From Acidithiobacillus concretivorus (GTDB taxonomy: Bacteria; Pseudomonadota; Gammaproteobacteria; Acidithiobacillales; Acidithiobacillaceae): a stretch of DNA of 64,000 nt. The first letter of the stretch is position 1. Each line of letters begins with the position of its first letter. Made by a program: the position numbers and the translations under genes. The DNA lies in NCBI RefSeq assembly GCF_018853445.1, contig NZ_JABELD010000037.1, forward strand, positions 19,577 through 83,576. Direction: 5' to 3'. Positions 1 to 8,820 of the stretch are shown piece after piece. The notes under the pieces were generated by a model, which made no database searches, was not told the origin of the DNA, and worked only from the letters and a program-made list of their open reading frames with translations.

Positions 1-1
1 T

Positions 2-466
2 ACTCCCTGCAACCAATATTTGTTAGTGCTGGAAGGCCAGATCCGGGTGCAACAGATTTCTGCAGGCGGGCGCGAAATCGTCTTGTACCGCATTGGCCCC
101 GGAGAATCCTGCATTCTCACTACCGCTTGCCTGTTCAGTCATCGCCCCTATCCCGCCATGGGTATTACCGAAACAGCCGTGAAGGCGATCAGCCTGCCAA
201 AATCGTTTTTTGATCAACTCATTGGCCAATCCAGCCTTTTTCGGGAGTTCGTATTCAATGCCTACGGAAATCGCTTGACCGACTTGCTTACTCTGGTCGA
301 AGAAGTCGTCTTTACCCGTCTGGATATTCGCCTCGCCAGAAAACTTCTGGACCTGGGAAAGCATGCCCAGCTTATCCAGATTACCCATCAGACATTGGCT
401 ACCGAGCTGGGGTCGGCCCGGGAAGTCATCAGCCGTGCCCTCAAAGAATTTGCATTGCGGGGATAG
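2..466 (+). CDS. Crp/Fnr-family regulator, 5'-truncated by window edge and 3'-shortened
   Basis: The frame is open from the window edge, so the true start lies upstream; the first possible internal start is the TTG at 20. The visible part has the end of a cyclic-nucleotide-binding-like beta roll (LVLEGQIRV, GPGESC), the long dimer helix, and a Crp-type helix-turn-helix (QTLATELGSAREVISRALKE). The single cysteine in GESCIL is not enough to suggest an iron-sulfur cluster. The frame ends at a TAG (464-466) just after the recognition helix. Beyond the stop the same frame continues to 553 with a peptide that fits the missing C-terminal wing of the family, so the gene was probably shortened by a point mutation. 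Family is clear; the effector and target are not. Confidence 0.75.
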   Translation, partial: TPCNQYLLVLEGQIRVQQISAGGREIVLYRIGPGESCILTTACLFSHRPYPAMGITETAVKAISLPKSFFDQLIGQSSLFREFVFNAYGNRLTDLLTLVEEVVFTRLDIRLARKLLDLGKHAQLIQITHQTLATELGSAREVISRALKEFALRG

Positions 467-549
467 ATCCGGCGCGGGTCAGGTCAAATTGAAATTATCC
501 AGATGCAGGGATTGCAACAATTAGCAAACTCGGAATTTGTTTCGCCTCG

Positions 550-562
550 GTGAGAAAGTCAC
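550..562. promoter_or_regulatory. Inverted repeat GTGA-N5-TCAC, possible Crp/Fnr-type operator
   Basis: GTGA (550-553) and TCAC (559-562) form a small dyad 62 bases before the DUF2892 gene and directly behind the Crp/Fnr-type regulator. It resembles half-sites bound by Crp/Fnr proteins, but with a 5-base spacer instead of the 6 of the CRP consensus. Its link to this regulator is inferred from position only. Confidence 0.3.
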
Positions 563-623
563 AGACATCTCCCTGCGAGTTGCCTACGATGAAAATCTCT
601 GCTGACTTAACAAGGAATCCAAA

Positions 624-830
624 ATGTCTGTCTCTACCCTGTTTAACGAAGGAATGGCCGACCGATTAATTCGGATCATTGTCGGAATTATTGTCATTGC
701 ACTGGTTTTTGTCGGACCGAAAACCCCCTGGGGATGGTTGGGGCTCGTACCCTTAATCACCGGTTTGGTCGGTTGGTGTCCAGCCTACTCGCTCTTCGGC
801 ATCAGGACCTGCCCGCTCCGCAAATCCTGA
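624..830 (+). CDS. DUF2892 small inner-membrane protein (YgaP-tail-like)
   Basis: A 68-residue protein with an N-terminal NxGxxDRLIRI-type motif (NEGMADRLIRIIVG) followed by two hydrophobic stretches (about 18-33 and 39-55) and a C-terminal Cys pair (WCP, RTCP). This is the standard DUF2892 layout, which is also found as the membrane tail of YgaP-type rhodaneses. Members often sit beside Crp/Fnr regulators and sulfur-transfer proteins; here the preceding gene is such a regulator. The start has AAGGA 9 bases upstream. The role is unknown, presumably in sulfide or redox handling at the inner membrane. Confidence 0.8.
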   Translation: MSVSTLFNEGMADRLIRIIVGIIVIALVFVGPKTPWGWLGLVPLITGLVGWCPAYSLFGIRTCPLRKS

Positions 831-843
831 GAGGCCAATATCC

Positions 844-876
844 GGATCAGTGCACGACGCGCACTGATCCCTTTTT
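844..876 (+). terminator. Rho-independent terminator of the DUF2892 gene
   Basis: A perfect 10-bp stem (GGATCAGTGC / GCACTGATCC) with a 7-base loop is followed by CTTTTT. It lies inside the last codons of the convergent RND permease gene, whose stop codon is at 847-849, so the two genes share this DNA. Confidence 0.75.
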
Positions 877-3800
877 AGAGAGCCTTTCCAGCCACGCGTA
901 AATTCCAGGCATCACCAGCAGTACCAGGGGAATTTCAGCCAGCAATCCTGAAATAATGGCGATGGCCAAAGGTGCCTGCATTTGTGCCCCGGCGCCCATC
1001 CCCAAGGCCAGCGGCATGAGGGCCAAAATGGCGATAATGGCCGTCATCAGCACCGGCCGTAGCCGCGCCTTACCAGCCCGAACCAGTTCGTGGGACTCCG
1101 CAGACTGCGCTTCCGCAAAAAAGAAAATTGCCGTTTCCGTGACAATACCAACAATCATGGTCATCCCGATCATGGCGGTAATATTGCGCTCGGTGCCGGT
1201 CAGCCACAGGCCGATAAACACGCTACCCAGTGCCAGGAGCGCTGTCGCGAGAATACTCAGGACCACGGTAAAACGCTCATAGAGGAACAGGAGCAGCACC
1301 GTCACCAGCAGAATAGCCGCCAGCAGCACCAACGCCAGCTCGCGCATGGATTGTTGTTGTTCGCGGTACAACCCCCCGTACTGCAAATAGACACCCTGGG
1401 GCAATTGCAGGTGGGCCAGGCGGATCTTCACCTCGCCCATCACCGTACTCATCGCCCGCCCCTCGATACGGGCCGTCACTGCCACCATGGGTTTAAGGTT
1501 TTCGGCGTTTAGTTCCGCCTGCCCGGATTGCATTCGAATTTCAGCCACCTGCCCCAGGGTCAGATAATGCCCATCGGGGGCAATTATGGGGAGCTGTCGC
1601 AGGCGATGGATTTCACTCCAGAGTGCATGGGGCGCACGGACGCGGATCCCGATCATTTCCTGGCCTTGAGGTATTCGACTGACTACGCGTCCTTCCATCA
1701 AGGTTTGCAACTGGCTGCTGACCTGACCCGGAGTCATTCCCGCCAGGGCGGCCTTCACCGGATCCACATGCATATCAACGGCGTCACCGGCAATGGTAAT
1801 CCCGTCAAAAACCTCTACAACGCCCGGCACCTGCCGGATTTGTCCAGCCACTTGCCGGGCCATTTTTTGCAGCGTTTGGGGATCCGCACCGAAGAGCTTG
1901 ATTTCAATAGGCTGAGGGACGGCGGTTAAATCTCCGATAAGATCTTCCATCAGTTGCCCCGTTTGCACCCGCAACCCCGGAACCTGATTATGAATCTGCG
2001 CACGAACGGCCTGCATCACCTGCCATATGGAATGCTGTCGCTGCCTCTTGAGACGGATGAAAAAGTCTCCGGTGTTGGCTTCTGTGATGCCTCCGCCCAA
2101 CTGTAGACCCGTGCGCCGTGAATAACTGGCCACATCCCGATTTTGGGCGAGAATCTGCTGTACCTGATCCAGCAGCCGATCTGTTTCCGCCAAAGAAGTG
2201 CTGGGGGCCGCAGTATAATCCAGCACGAAGCCTCCCTCGTCCATCGCGGGCATGAAACCACTGCCCACCTGGGTGTAAGACCATCCCCCCAAAAGCAGAA
2301 AGACCAGCACAATCAAAGATAAAAACAAAGGTCGCCGCAACAGTCTTTCCAGATAATGCCCATAAATACGGCTGAACCAGGCCAAAAAACGGCCCTGATG
2401 TTCGGCCTGCTCGGCATCCTGGGGTCTCAGGAGCAGATCGGCGAGGAGGGGCACCGCCAGATAAGCCACCAGAAAGGACACCAATAGGGCCGCTGCAATG
2501 GAGATGGCCAATGCCTGAAAAAAAGCACCGGTCACCCCGGATAAAAAGGCCAGCGGTATAAAAATGATGATGGTTGCTGCCGAAGAGCCCGCCAGCGGTT
2601 TACTCATTTCCAGGGCAGAATGCAGCACGGACACCGGCTTACCTTCACTGGGGTTATCAGTAATGCGGCGCATGATGTGTTCCAGCATGACCACGGCATC
2701 ATCTACCACCAGACCCACGGCTGCTGCCATGCCCCCCAGCGTCATGATGTTAAAGCTCTGGTGCAACACATAAAGGATCAGCACGCTGGCGAGGAGCACA
2801 CTGGGCAGCACGATGGCCACAATGAAGGTCAGCCGCAAATTTCGTAAAAACACCAGCAGCACCAAAGCCGCCAAAGCTGCGCCGATAAAAATGGCATCCC
2901 GCACACTGGATGCAGCAGCGGTAATCAACTGACTCTGGTCATACCAGGTACTCAGGTTTATCCCTGCCGGAATGCTCTTGGCATCCTTGCGCAGCAGGGT
3001 CCGGATAGCCTGATCAATGGCCACCGTATTAGCACCCATCTGCTGCTTGATATTGACCAGCACAGCGTTTTTGCCATTGGCTGTCACGGTGGTCCACTGG
3101 GGTGCGGTTCCTACCCGGACCTCGGCCACATCGGCCAAGTCCACGACCCCGGCGGTACCGGTCTTCAGCACGATATGACGGATATCCTGCACATTTTTCA
3201 GGGGACTTTCACTCAGAATCTGATAGAGGCGGTAGTAACGTTGCAATCGACCCACGGCGGTAATGACATTGCCGTTACTCAGTGCCTGCTCCACATCCGT
3301 CAGACGCAGCCCATAACTCTGCAGACGCATGGGATCCACCACCACCTGATATTCCTCACGCGCCCCGCCCTGCACTTCAACCTGCGCCACGCCGTGGATA
3401 GCCAGCAGCAGCGGCCGCAGGTCATATTCGGCGTAGCGCCGCAAGGCGACTGCATCCAGACGATCCGAGGTCAGCGACAGACCCAGCACCGGAAACACGG
3501 TCGGATCCATGCGTCGCGCCGTAAACCGGGTATCTGGCGGCAAAGCGGGCAATACCTTGTTGACTGCCGATTCTGCCTGCAACAAAGCTTCGGTCATATT
3601 GCTGCCCCAGGCGAACTGTACGGATACATCAGCGGCACCACGCGCCGTGGTAGAGCGAATACGCTCGACACCGGGAACCGCTCGCAAGGCCTGCTCCAAC
3701 GGTCGGGTGACCGCAATTTCCGTCTGCTGAATGGGCATATTTCCGGAATTTACCAAGACTTCGATCCGTGGGAATACCACATTGGGAAACAGGGCCACCG

Positions 3801-3891
3801 GCATTTTCATGGCAGCCATCAGACCCGCCAGAACTAACACCAGCAACAGGAAAAGCATGGAACGCCGATGCTGCAGTAACCAGGCACCCAT
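847..3891 (-). CDS. RND-family efflux permease
   Basis: A 1014-residue AcrB/CzcA-type inner-membrane proton antiporter. It shows the family plan: TM1 near residues 10-30, a large periplasmic porter domain, TM2-6 (about 335-490), a second porter domain, and TM8-12 at the C-terminus. TM4 has the proton-relay aspartates (GLVVDDAVVMLE). In TM10 the segment that carries the essential lysine in AcrB (GLSAKNAIL) reads GIVTETAIF, with Glu in that place. It is the last gene of a tolC-adaptor-permease operon; its ATG shares one base with the adaptor stop (TGATG). Substrate is unknown; the sensor context and PepSY suggest metal, peptide or envelope stress rather than a particular drug. Confidence 0.9.
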   Translation of the reverse strand: MGAWLLQHRRSMLFLLLVLVLAGLMAAMKMPVALFPNVVFPRIEVLVNSGNMPIQQTEIAVTRPLEQALRAVPGVERIRSTTARGAADVSVQFAWGSNMTEALLQAESAVNKVLPALPPDTRFTARRMDPTVFPVLGLSLTSDRLDAVALRRYAEYDLRPLLLAIHGVAQVEVQGGAREEYQVVVDPMRLQSYGLRLTDVEQALSNGNVITAVGRLQRYYRLYQILSESPLKNVQDIRHIVLKTGTAGVVDLADVAEVRVGTAPQWTTVTANGKNAVLVNIKQQMGANTVAIDQAIRTLLRKDAKSIPAGINLSTWYDQSQLITAAASSVRDAIFIGAALAALVLLVFLRNLRLTFIVAIVLPSVLLASVLILYVLHQSFNIMTLGGMAAAVGLVVDDAVVMLEHIMRRITDNPSEGKPVSVLHSALEMSKPLAGSSAATIIIFIPLAFLSGVTGAFFQALAISIAAALLVSFLVAYLAVPLLADLLLRPQDAEQAEHQGRFLAWFSRIYGHYLERLLRRPLFLSLIVLVFLLLGGWSYTQVGSGFMPAMDEGGFVLDYTAAPSTSLAETDRLLDQVQQILAQNRDVASYSRRTGLQLGGGITEANTGDFFIRLKRQRQHSIWQVMQAVRAQIHNQVPGLRVQTGQLMEDLIGDLTAVPQPIEIKLFGADPQTLQKMARQVAGQIRQVPGVVEVFDGITIAGDAVDMHVDPVKAALAGMTPGQVSSQLQTLMEGRVVSRIPQGQEMIGIRVRAPHALWSEIHRLRQLPIIAPDGHYLTLGQVAEIRMQSGQAELNAENLKPMVAVTARIEGRAMSTVMGEVKIRLAHLQLPQGVYLQYGGLYREQQQSMRELALVLLAAILLVTVLLLFLYERFTVVLSILATALLALGSVFIGLWLTGTERNITAMIGMTMIVGIVTETAIFFFAEAQSAESHELVRAGKARLRPVLMTAIIAILALMPLALGMGAGAQMQAPLAIAIISGLLAEIPLVLLVMPGIYAWLERLSKKGSVRVVH

Positions 3892-4928
3892 CAGGATTTC
3901 CCTTCTATCCGCAAGGCCATTCCGTTTTTCAGCTCATAATTGCCGAGACTGACCACCGAATCGCCCGCGCTCAGCCCTTGGTTGACCGCAATCCAGCCAT
4001 CCTGCTGCCAACCCGTTTTCACCCAGCGTTTTTGGGCCTTTCCTGCCGCATCTACAAAACAATAGGATTTGTCACCCTGCCGGAGCACCGTACTCTCCGG
4101 AACCACCACAGCCTTTTGTCTATGCAAAATAATTTCCGCCTGCAGCATGGCCCCCGGCATTAAATCAGGACTTGCAGGCAAAGGAACCACCACCTGGGCC
4201 AGTCGGGTTTGTGGATCAATCTGACGATAAATCTGCCCGATTTTCCCGGACACTGCCCGCCCTCCATATACCGGGAGCAGTTGCACGGAATCTCCGACCT
4301 GTATGCGCGACAAATCTGCTGGCTCTACCCCCAACAATACACGCAGGGCATTAGCCGTACTCAAACTGAGCAAAGGCTGACCAGCAGGGACAAGATCACC
4401 CTGATGGACATGTACGATGGTCACCACCCCGTTGATAGGCGCAGACACCTGTCCTTTTTGCAGTTGTTGCAACCGCAACTGGATATCCTGCAAGGCTGCC
4501 CGCGCCCGGGCCAGAGATTGATCGGCCGCTTGCAGTTGGCTATTGGTCGCCAGTTGACGCTGGCGCAGGCTTGCCACCCGTTGCTGGTCGGCAATGGCGA
4601 ATTTCAGGGCAATTTCCGCCTGTTTCCGTTGCAGTTGATCGCTGACCGAAGCTTGAATCTGCAGCAAAGGTTGTCCTTGCTTGACCCGCTGCCCGGCAGC
4701 CACCAACACCTGATTGACCAGGGATTCGGCCGGCAGCACGATGGTTCTGCCATCTTCCGGTGCAAACTCTACGGTACCGTAGACCCGCAGCTGATCGGCC
4801 ATGGACATCATGCGCGCCGGCGTGACTTTTACCAGAGCGGAAACCTCTGCCCCGGCAGATCCCGCCAACAGCAAGCACAGGCAGCATCCCCATGCCAGGA
4901 ATTTTCCGCCCGAAAACCCTGTTCTCAT
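3891..4928 (-). CDS. RND efflux periplasmic adaptor subunit
   Basis: A membrane-fusion protein linking the RND permease to the outer-membrane channel. After a signal peptide (hydrophobic core CLCLLLAGSAG, cut after GSAGA) come a lipoyl/barrel-sandwich half (VLVAAGQRVKQGQPLLQI), an alpha hairpin rich in Gln and Leu (about 100-150), the second barrel half (GVVTIVHVHQGDLV) and a beta-barrel domain (LPGAM motif variant LMPGAMLQAEI). A longer start exists at 4943; I prefer 4928, whose ATG overlaps the TGA of the tolC-like gene (ATGA). About 345 residues, usual for the shorter CusB/CzcB-like and AcrA-like adaptors. There are no obvious extra metal-binding Cys or His clusters. Confidence 0.87.
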   Translation of the reverse strand: MRTGFSGGKFLAWGCCLCLLLAGSAGAEVSALVKVTPARMMSMADQLRVYGTVEFAPEDGRTIVLPAESLVNQVLVAAGQRVKQGQPLLQIQASVSDQLQRKQAEIALKFAIADQQRVASLRQRQLATNSQLQAADQSLARARAALQDIQLRLQQLQKGQVSAPINGVVTIVHVHQGDLVPAGQPLLSLSTANALRVLLGVEPADLSRIQVGDSVQLLPVYGGRAVSGKIGQIYRQIDPQTRLAQVVVPLPASPDLMPGAMLQAEIILHRQKAVVVPESTVLRQGDKSYCFVDAAGKAQKRWVKTGWQQDGWIAVNQGLSAGDSVVSLGNYELKNGMALRIEGKS

Positions 4929-6274
4929 TTCTGACTCTCCCAATCGGCATAAGGGACGCCAACTGCCATTTCCAGAGCGGCCTGTTGGGCGGCATAGGAT
5001 TCCTGCAGCGCCAGTAATTGCAGGCGCTTCGCCAGGGACTGGCTACGTATGGTTTCATAATCCAGCAAGGTCACATCATGTTCGGCAGCCGCCTTGCGTA
5101 AGTGGTTTTCGGCTTTCTCCAGTTCAGGAACCTGTTGTTGCAGAGGCAGGATTTCCTGGGCCAAACGGTGAAGATCCGTCACCAGACGGTAAATGTCGGC
5201 GCGGGCCTGAAACAAACGGGCGGTATAGGCTGCCCGCAGTTGAGTACGGGTAGCCTCGCTTTCGGCAATGACCCCACGATTCCGGTTCCAGAGGGGAATA
5301 TCCAGGGTCAAACTCGGGCTGTAGCTTTGTATATTGGAAGTATCCGCAGCCTTTCCGAAACCGATGGTGAAACCCGGATATTGACCCAGAATGGCCCGCC
5401 GTACCCGAGCTTCCTGCGCCTGATAACCGGCCCGCAGGGCCACCAGGTCCAAGCGGTGCTGGTCGGCCAATTTCACTAATGACGCCGCATCGGGCAACTT
5501 GGCCCAGAGTTGCGGAGACTGAATATGGAACCGCATTTGAGGCGGAAGGCCAATGGATTGGTTGAGCTTCTGGCGCGTATCCGTGACTTGTCGACGTAAG
5601 GCCAAAGCCCGATCCTGACTATCCAGCCAGGCAATTTGCCGCAGTGAAGCGGTAGTGATGGTGGTATCCCCCAGACGTAAATTTTCAACGGCGGCTTGAT
5701 ACAATCTCCCGGTGGTCCTGGCTGCTGCTGCCGCGACCGCTTCCTGCGCCTGCAAATAATAAAGCTGACGGGCAAGAACGCGCGTATTACCGGCTTGCAT
5801 CCACTCCTGCCAGGCGACCTGATATTGCACGGATTTCTGCTGGGCGCGGGCAATATCCAGATTGGCAGTGCGGGTAAACAGACTGGCGAGGCTCCAACTC
5901 AAACCCATGCTATAGGCATTGTAATAACCGGCTGCAACATTACTGGGCAAGTCCGCACTCACTGACAATTGGGGATCGGGAAGCAAACCGGCCGCGAAAA
6001 CCTGGGCCTGAGCGACCCCCAGATTCGCCCGCATGGCTCGCAACTGTGGGTTGAGCAACACCGCAATGCTTCCAATATCCTTCCCGGAAAATGGTCCCTG
6101 CAAATCCATTGACTGGACATGGGGGTGCATTCGTCCCAACGCCGCTGCCATTTCCCGATGCACCGTCTGCATCGAGGACAGATGGTCAGGCAAAGGCAAT
6201 GCCTGATAATGCGCACATCCCGTCAGCAGTAACAACAGGCTCGCCGTGCAGGCGAACCATAATCGTAATGCCAT
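4925..6274 (-). CDS. TolC-family outer-membrane efflux lipoprotein
   Basis: The outer-membrane channel of the tripartite pump. The start at 6274 is preferred because GGGAG lies 11 bases upstream and the protein then begins directly with a lipoprotein signal (LLLLLTGCAHY; the lipobox Cys is about residue 20). The body is the long alpha-helical duplicated OEP repeat of the family, with the conserved turns LLPDPQLS and YPGFTIGFG. An upstream ATG at 6325 would add 17 residues with no support. It is the first gene of the efflux operon, 92 bases after the histidine-kinase stop, with a candidate response-regulator box in that gap. Confidence 0.86.
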   Translation of the reverse strand: MALRLWFACTASLLLLLTGCAHYQALPLPDHLSSMQTVHREMAAALGRMHPHVQSMDLQGPFSGKDIGSIAVLLNPQLRAMRANLGVAQAQVFAAGLLPDPQLSVSADLPSNVAAGYYNAYSMGLSWSLASLFTRTANLDIARAQQKSVQYQVAWQEWMQAGNTRVLARQLYYLQAQEAVAAAAARTTGRLYQAAVENLRLGDTTITTASLRQIAWLDSQDRALALRRQVTDTRQKLNQSIGLPPQMRFHIQSPQLWAKLPDAASLVKLADQHRLDLVALRAGYQAQEARVRRAILGQYPGFTIGFGKAADTSNIQSYSPSLTLDIPLWNRNRGVIAESEATRTQLRAAYTARLFQARADIYRLVTDLHRLAQEILPLQQQVPELEKAENHLRKAAAEHDVTLLDYETIRSQSLAKRLQLLALQESYAAQQAALEMAVGVPYADWESQK

Positions 6275-6350
6275 AAATCCAATGCTCCCTGAAGGTTGAG
6301 AACGCGTCATCGAGGTGCCTATCAACCACCTGTCAATCAGTATGTCATGA

Positions 6351-6371
6351 CGGAATTAGGCGAAACTTAGC
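6351..6371 (-). promoter_or_regulatory. Response-regulator box upstream of the tolC-adaptor-RND operon
   Basis: Reading on the minus strand: CTAAG-TTTCGC-CTAATTCCG, two CTAA half-sites 11 bases apart. It is 80-95 bases before the tolC start and overlaps the kinase stop codon. The same element, differing at three central positions, stands before pepSY (8801-8820). Direct repeats with an 11-bp period are typical of OmpR/PmrA/QseB-type regulators. Confidence 0.6.
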
Positions 6372-7674
6372 TGGCTTTTTGACGGTAGATGAAATGCAAT
6401 CCGGCGTGATCTGTCCTTGCTTGCAGGATAATTTTCCCGCCCATTTGTTCGGCGATACTGCGCACGATACTCAGGCCCAAACCACTGCCGTCTCCTGCTG
6501 AACCGGGAAGTCGGTAAAAAGGATCAAATACGCGCTCCAACGCATCGGACGGAATCCCTGGACCACTGTCTATCACTTCCAGCAGTACATCATTTCCTTC
6601 GCTGCGCACCAGCACGGTCACTTCGGAATGGTCCGGGCTGTAGCGCAGGGCATTATCCACGGCGTTGCGTAATAGGCTGTAAAAGGCAGCGGAACTACCC
6701 TGCACGCGCAAAGGTTGTTCGGCATCCATGCCAAAATCTATTTTTTTCAGCTCCGCCAGCGGATAAAGATCTTCCACAACCTGACGGGCTACGGCGGTCA
6801 GATCAACCGGTTCTATAGTGGAAACAACACTCTGCTGCCTGGCAAAACCCAGCAACTGATCCAACAAATGACGGGTCCGTTTCAAACCATCTTGTAGCGG
6901 CAGCAAACGTTTTCGACTTTCCTCAAGGGAATCCGCCCGCTCCAGATTTTGTACCTGGAGCGACAAGGCCGTTAAAGGTGTGCGTAATTCATGAGCGGCA
7001 TCGGCAATAAAACGACGCTCCTTATCCAGCAACAGTCGAATCCTTTCCAGCAGGCGATTCAGGGATTGTACAAACGGGACAATCTCCTCGGGTACTTTTT
7101 CCACAGAAAGCGGCGTGGGTCGGTCGGCATTCTGCTGATCAACGGCCTCGGCCAAAGCATGGATCGGAGCCAGACTGCGGCGGACAATAATCCGCGCAAA
7201 AATCACCAACAACGGAATCAAAACCAACAAGGGCAACAGGGTCAAACGCGCGCTGGCAAAAGCCGCATCACTGCGCAGATCAGTAGATTGTGCCACGGCC
7301 AGTGCCTTATCTGGTCCCAGTCGCCGCACAAAAACCCGCCAATCCTGATCTTTGACAGCAACCGTATGAAATCCCTGTGACAATTGCGGGGGTAGCTGCA
7401 AGGGAGTATCCACTTTCCCACAATTTGATAAACACAACGGTTCAACGACGATACGCGCGTCCGGATCAATATCCACGTGACGTTGATCATAGCGGTAAGC
7501 ATTCTGCCAGAGCTGAGGAGGGACCAGTGCAGCAATCTGTTGCAAGGAAGCATCCTGATATTCCTGGGCTTCATTCAGGGATAAAAAGAAAGCGGCCAAA
7601 CCGGCCAGCAAGCCTGTACAGATAATGGCAATGCTCAGGCCAATGGACAATTGCCGCTGCAAGGATTTTTTCAT
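6367..7674 (-). CDS. Sensor histidine kinase (PmrB/QseC type)
   Basis: A 435-residue inner-membrane kinase with TM1 (about 9-32), a periplasmic loop to about 145, TM2 (about 147-165), HAMP, HisKA with the phosphorylated His in DAAHELRTPLTAL (about residue 228) and HATPase with N box (LLRNAVDNALRYSP), G1 box (DSGPGIP) and G2 box (GSGLGLSIV). The periplasmic part carries a Cys pair (CLSNC) that could form a disulfide or bind metal. The start overlaps the stop of the response-regulator gene (ATGA), so the pair is co-translated. Its box-linked targets are the RND operon and its own operon. Confidence 0.92.
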   Translation of the reverse strand: MKKSLQRQLSIGLSIAIICTGLLAGLAAFFLSLNEAQEYQDASLQQIAALVPPQLWQNAYRYDQRHVDIDPDARIVVEPLCLSNCGKVDTPLQLPPQLSQGFHTVAVKDQDWRVFVRRLGPDKALAVAQSTDLRSDAAFASARLTLLPLLVLIPLLVIFARIIVRRSLAPIHALAEAVDQQNADRPTPLSVEKVPEEIVPFVQSLNRLLERIRLLLDKERRFIADAAHELRTPLTALSLQVQNLERADSLEESRKRLLPLQDGLKRTRHLLDQLLGFARQQSVVSTIEPVDLTAVARQVVEDLYPLAELKKIDFGMDAEQPLRVQGSSAAFYSLLRNAVDNALRYSPDHSEVTVLVRSEGNDVLLEVIDSGPGIPSDALERVFDPFYRLPGSAGDGSGLGLSIVRSIAEQMGGKIILQARTDHAGLHFIYRQKAS

Positions 7675-8333
7675 AATGGACGCGAAACCATCCAGCCCGC
7701 ACCACGCACGTTTTTGATGACCGCCGCACCGAGCTTCTTGCGCAAAGCATGTATCAGGAAATCAATGCTGTTACTTTCTATTTCTTCGCCCCAACCATAT
7801 AGCCGTTCTTCCAGTTGTGCCCTGCTCAGTATCGCACCGGGGCGTAATAATAAAGCCTGCAGTAATGCGAATTCCCGACGGCTCAGCAGCACACTGACTT
7901 CGCCAAGCTGCGCGATATGGGTACTTAAATCAAGCTGCAAGGATCCGCTGCTGAGCACAGGCGACCCCTGTCCACCCTGACGACGGATAATGGCACGCAA
8001 ACGTGCCAACAATTCATCCATGGCAAAAGGTTTGACCAGATAATCATCCGCCCCCAGGTCCAAACCCTCTATCCGGTCTGATAAGGCATCCCGGGCAGAA
8101 ATAATAATAATCGGCAGATCACTACCTATTGCCCGGACACGCTGCAGCACCGTACAACCATCCAGTTTGGGCAAGCCCAAATCCAGAAGAATGGCCTGAT
8201 ATTCCTGATTGGCAATGGCTTGCAGGGCCGTTTCACCATCACGCGTCCAATCCACTGCATAAGCTGCATCCCGCAGCGCAACAGAAATGGCTTCACCAAT
8301 CATTCGGTCGTCTTCAACCAGAAGAATACGCAT
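7671..8333 (-). CDS. OmpR-family response regulator (PmrA/QseB type)
   Basis: A 220-residue regulator: receiver domain (acidic pair EDD at 7-9, phospho-acceptor Asp in LLDLGLPKLDG near residue 51, the Lys in LVKPFAMDE) followed by an OmpR-type winged helix (residues about 125-218, ending in the recognition and wing region SIDFLIHALRKKLG ... VRGAGWMV). It stands between pepSY and the kinase. Two candidate 11-bp direct-repeat sites in the neighbourhood fit its DNA-binding class. Confidence 0.93.
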   Translation of the reverse strand: MRILLVEDDRMIGEAISVALRDAAYAVDWTRDGETALQAIANQEYQAILLDLGLPKLDGCTVLQRVRAIGSDLPIIIISARDALSDRIEGLDLGADDYLVKPFAMDELLARLRAIIRRQGGQGSPVLSSGSLQLDLSTHIAQLGEVSVLLSRREFALLQALLLRPGAILSRAQLEERLYGWGEEIESNSIDFLIHALRKKLGAAVIKNVRGAGWMVSRPL

Positions 8334-8411
8334 TATTCAGTGATACCCCCACAAATACACGCAAAACCCGCTCCCAAGAACGGGTCAGATCCGATTAAAG
8401 GCTATAACGCA

Positions 8412-8723
8412 TCAATCCGCATGGTCACCTTCAACCGAATTCTCCAAAATGGCGCCAGTCATGGCGTCAACACCTACTTCATGACTGACATGCCCCTTTT
8501 TGATCACGAAAGAATATCGTAATCCACTGCCGCCTTTCTCTTTCTCCAGCTCCTGATCGGTGATGCTACCTGGATATGTCCGTAAAGCCGTAGCACGTGC
8601 CTGGGCGATACTGATCTTCGCTTTACCAGCCAATTCCTGGCCGGTAAAAGCATAAGCGCCAAAACTAGACAAAAGTAAAACCCCGCCCACGATACCGCCA
8701 ACCAACCGTATAGATATGCTCAT
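8412..8723 (-). CDS. Secreted PepSY-domain protein
   Basis: A 103-residue periplasmic protein with a signal peptide (about 1-26, cut near AYA-FT) and one PepSY domain (ISIAQARATALRTYPG, then a beta-sheet part ending in DAMTGAILE). PepSY proteins next to PmrAB/QseBC-like pairs are common and are thought to restrain a protease or modulate sensing. It is the first gene of the pepSY-regulator-kinase operon (78 bases before the regulator). Confidence 0.82.
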   Translation of the reverse strand: MSISIRLVGGIVGGVLLLSSFGAYAFTGQELAGKAKISIAQARATALRTYPGSITDQELEKEKGGSGLRYSFVIKKGHVSHEVGVDAMTGAILENSVEGDHAD

Positions 8724-8800
8724 GACTTTGCTCCTGTTACCTGCGTTAAATGACGGATGGATCCAATTGACCCTCTCCGTTTACGCACTATACAGCCCCG

Positions 8801-8820
8801 GAATTAGCCCAAAATTAGGG
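8801..8820 (-). promoter_or_regulatory. Response-regulator box upstream of pepSY
   Basis: Minus-strand reading CTAAT-TTTGGG-CTAATTCCG: two CTAAT half-sites exactly 11 bases apart, about 80 bases before the pepSY start and overlapping the last codons of the cytochrome gene. It matches the box before the efflux operon at CTAA, TTT, G and CTAATTCCG. Confidence 0.6.

Noticed and set aside
464..466. Amber codon as recoding (pyrrolysine or selenocysteine-like)
   Set aside because: No structural element or tRNA for recoding is visible; a nonsense mutation is simpler.
956..3952. Many plus-strand frames opposite the RND permease at 847-3891
   Set aside because: They lie on the non-template strand of a well-supported gene, have no RBS and show no family pattern; they are shadows.
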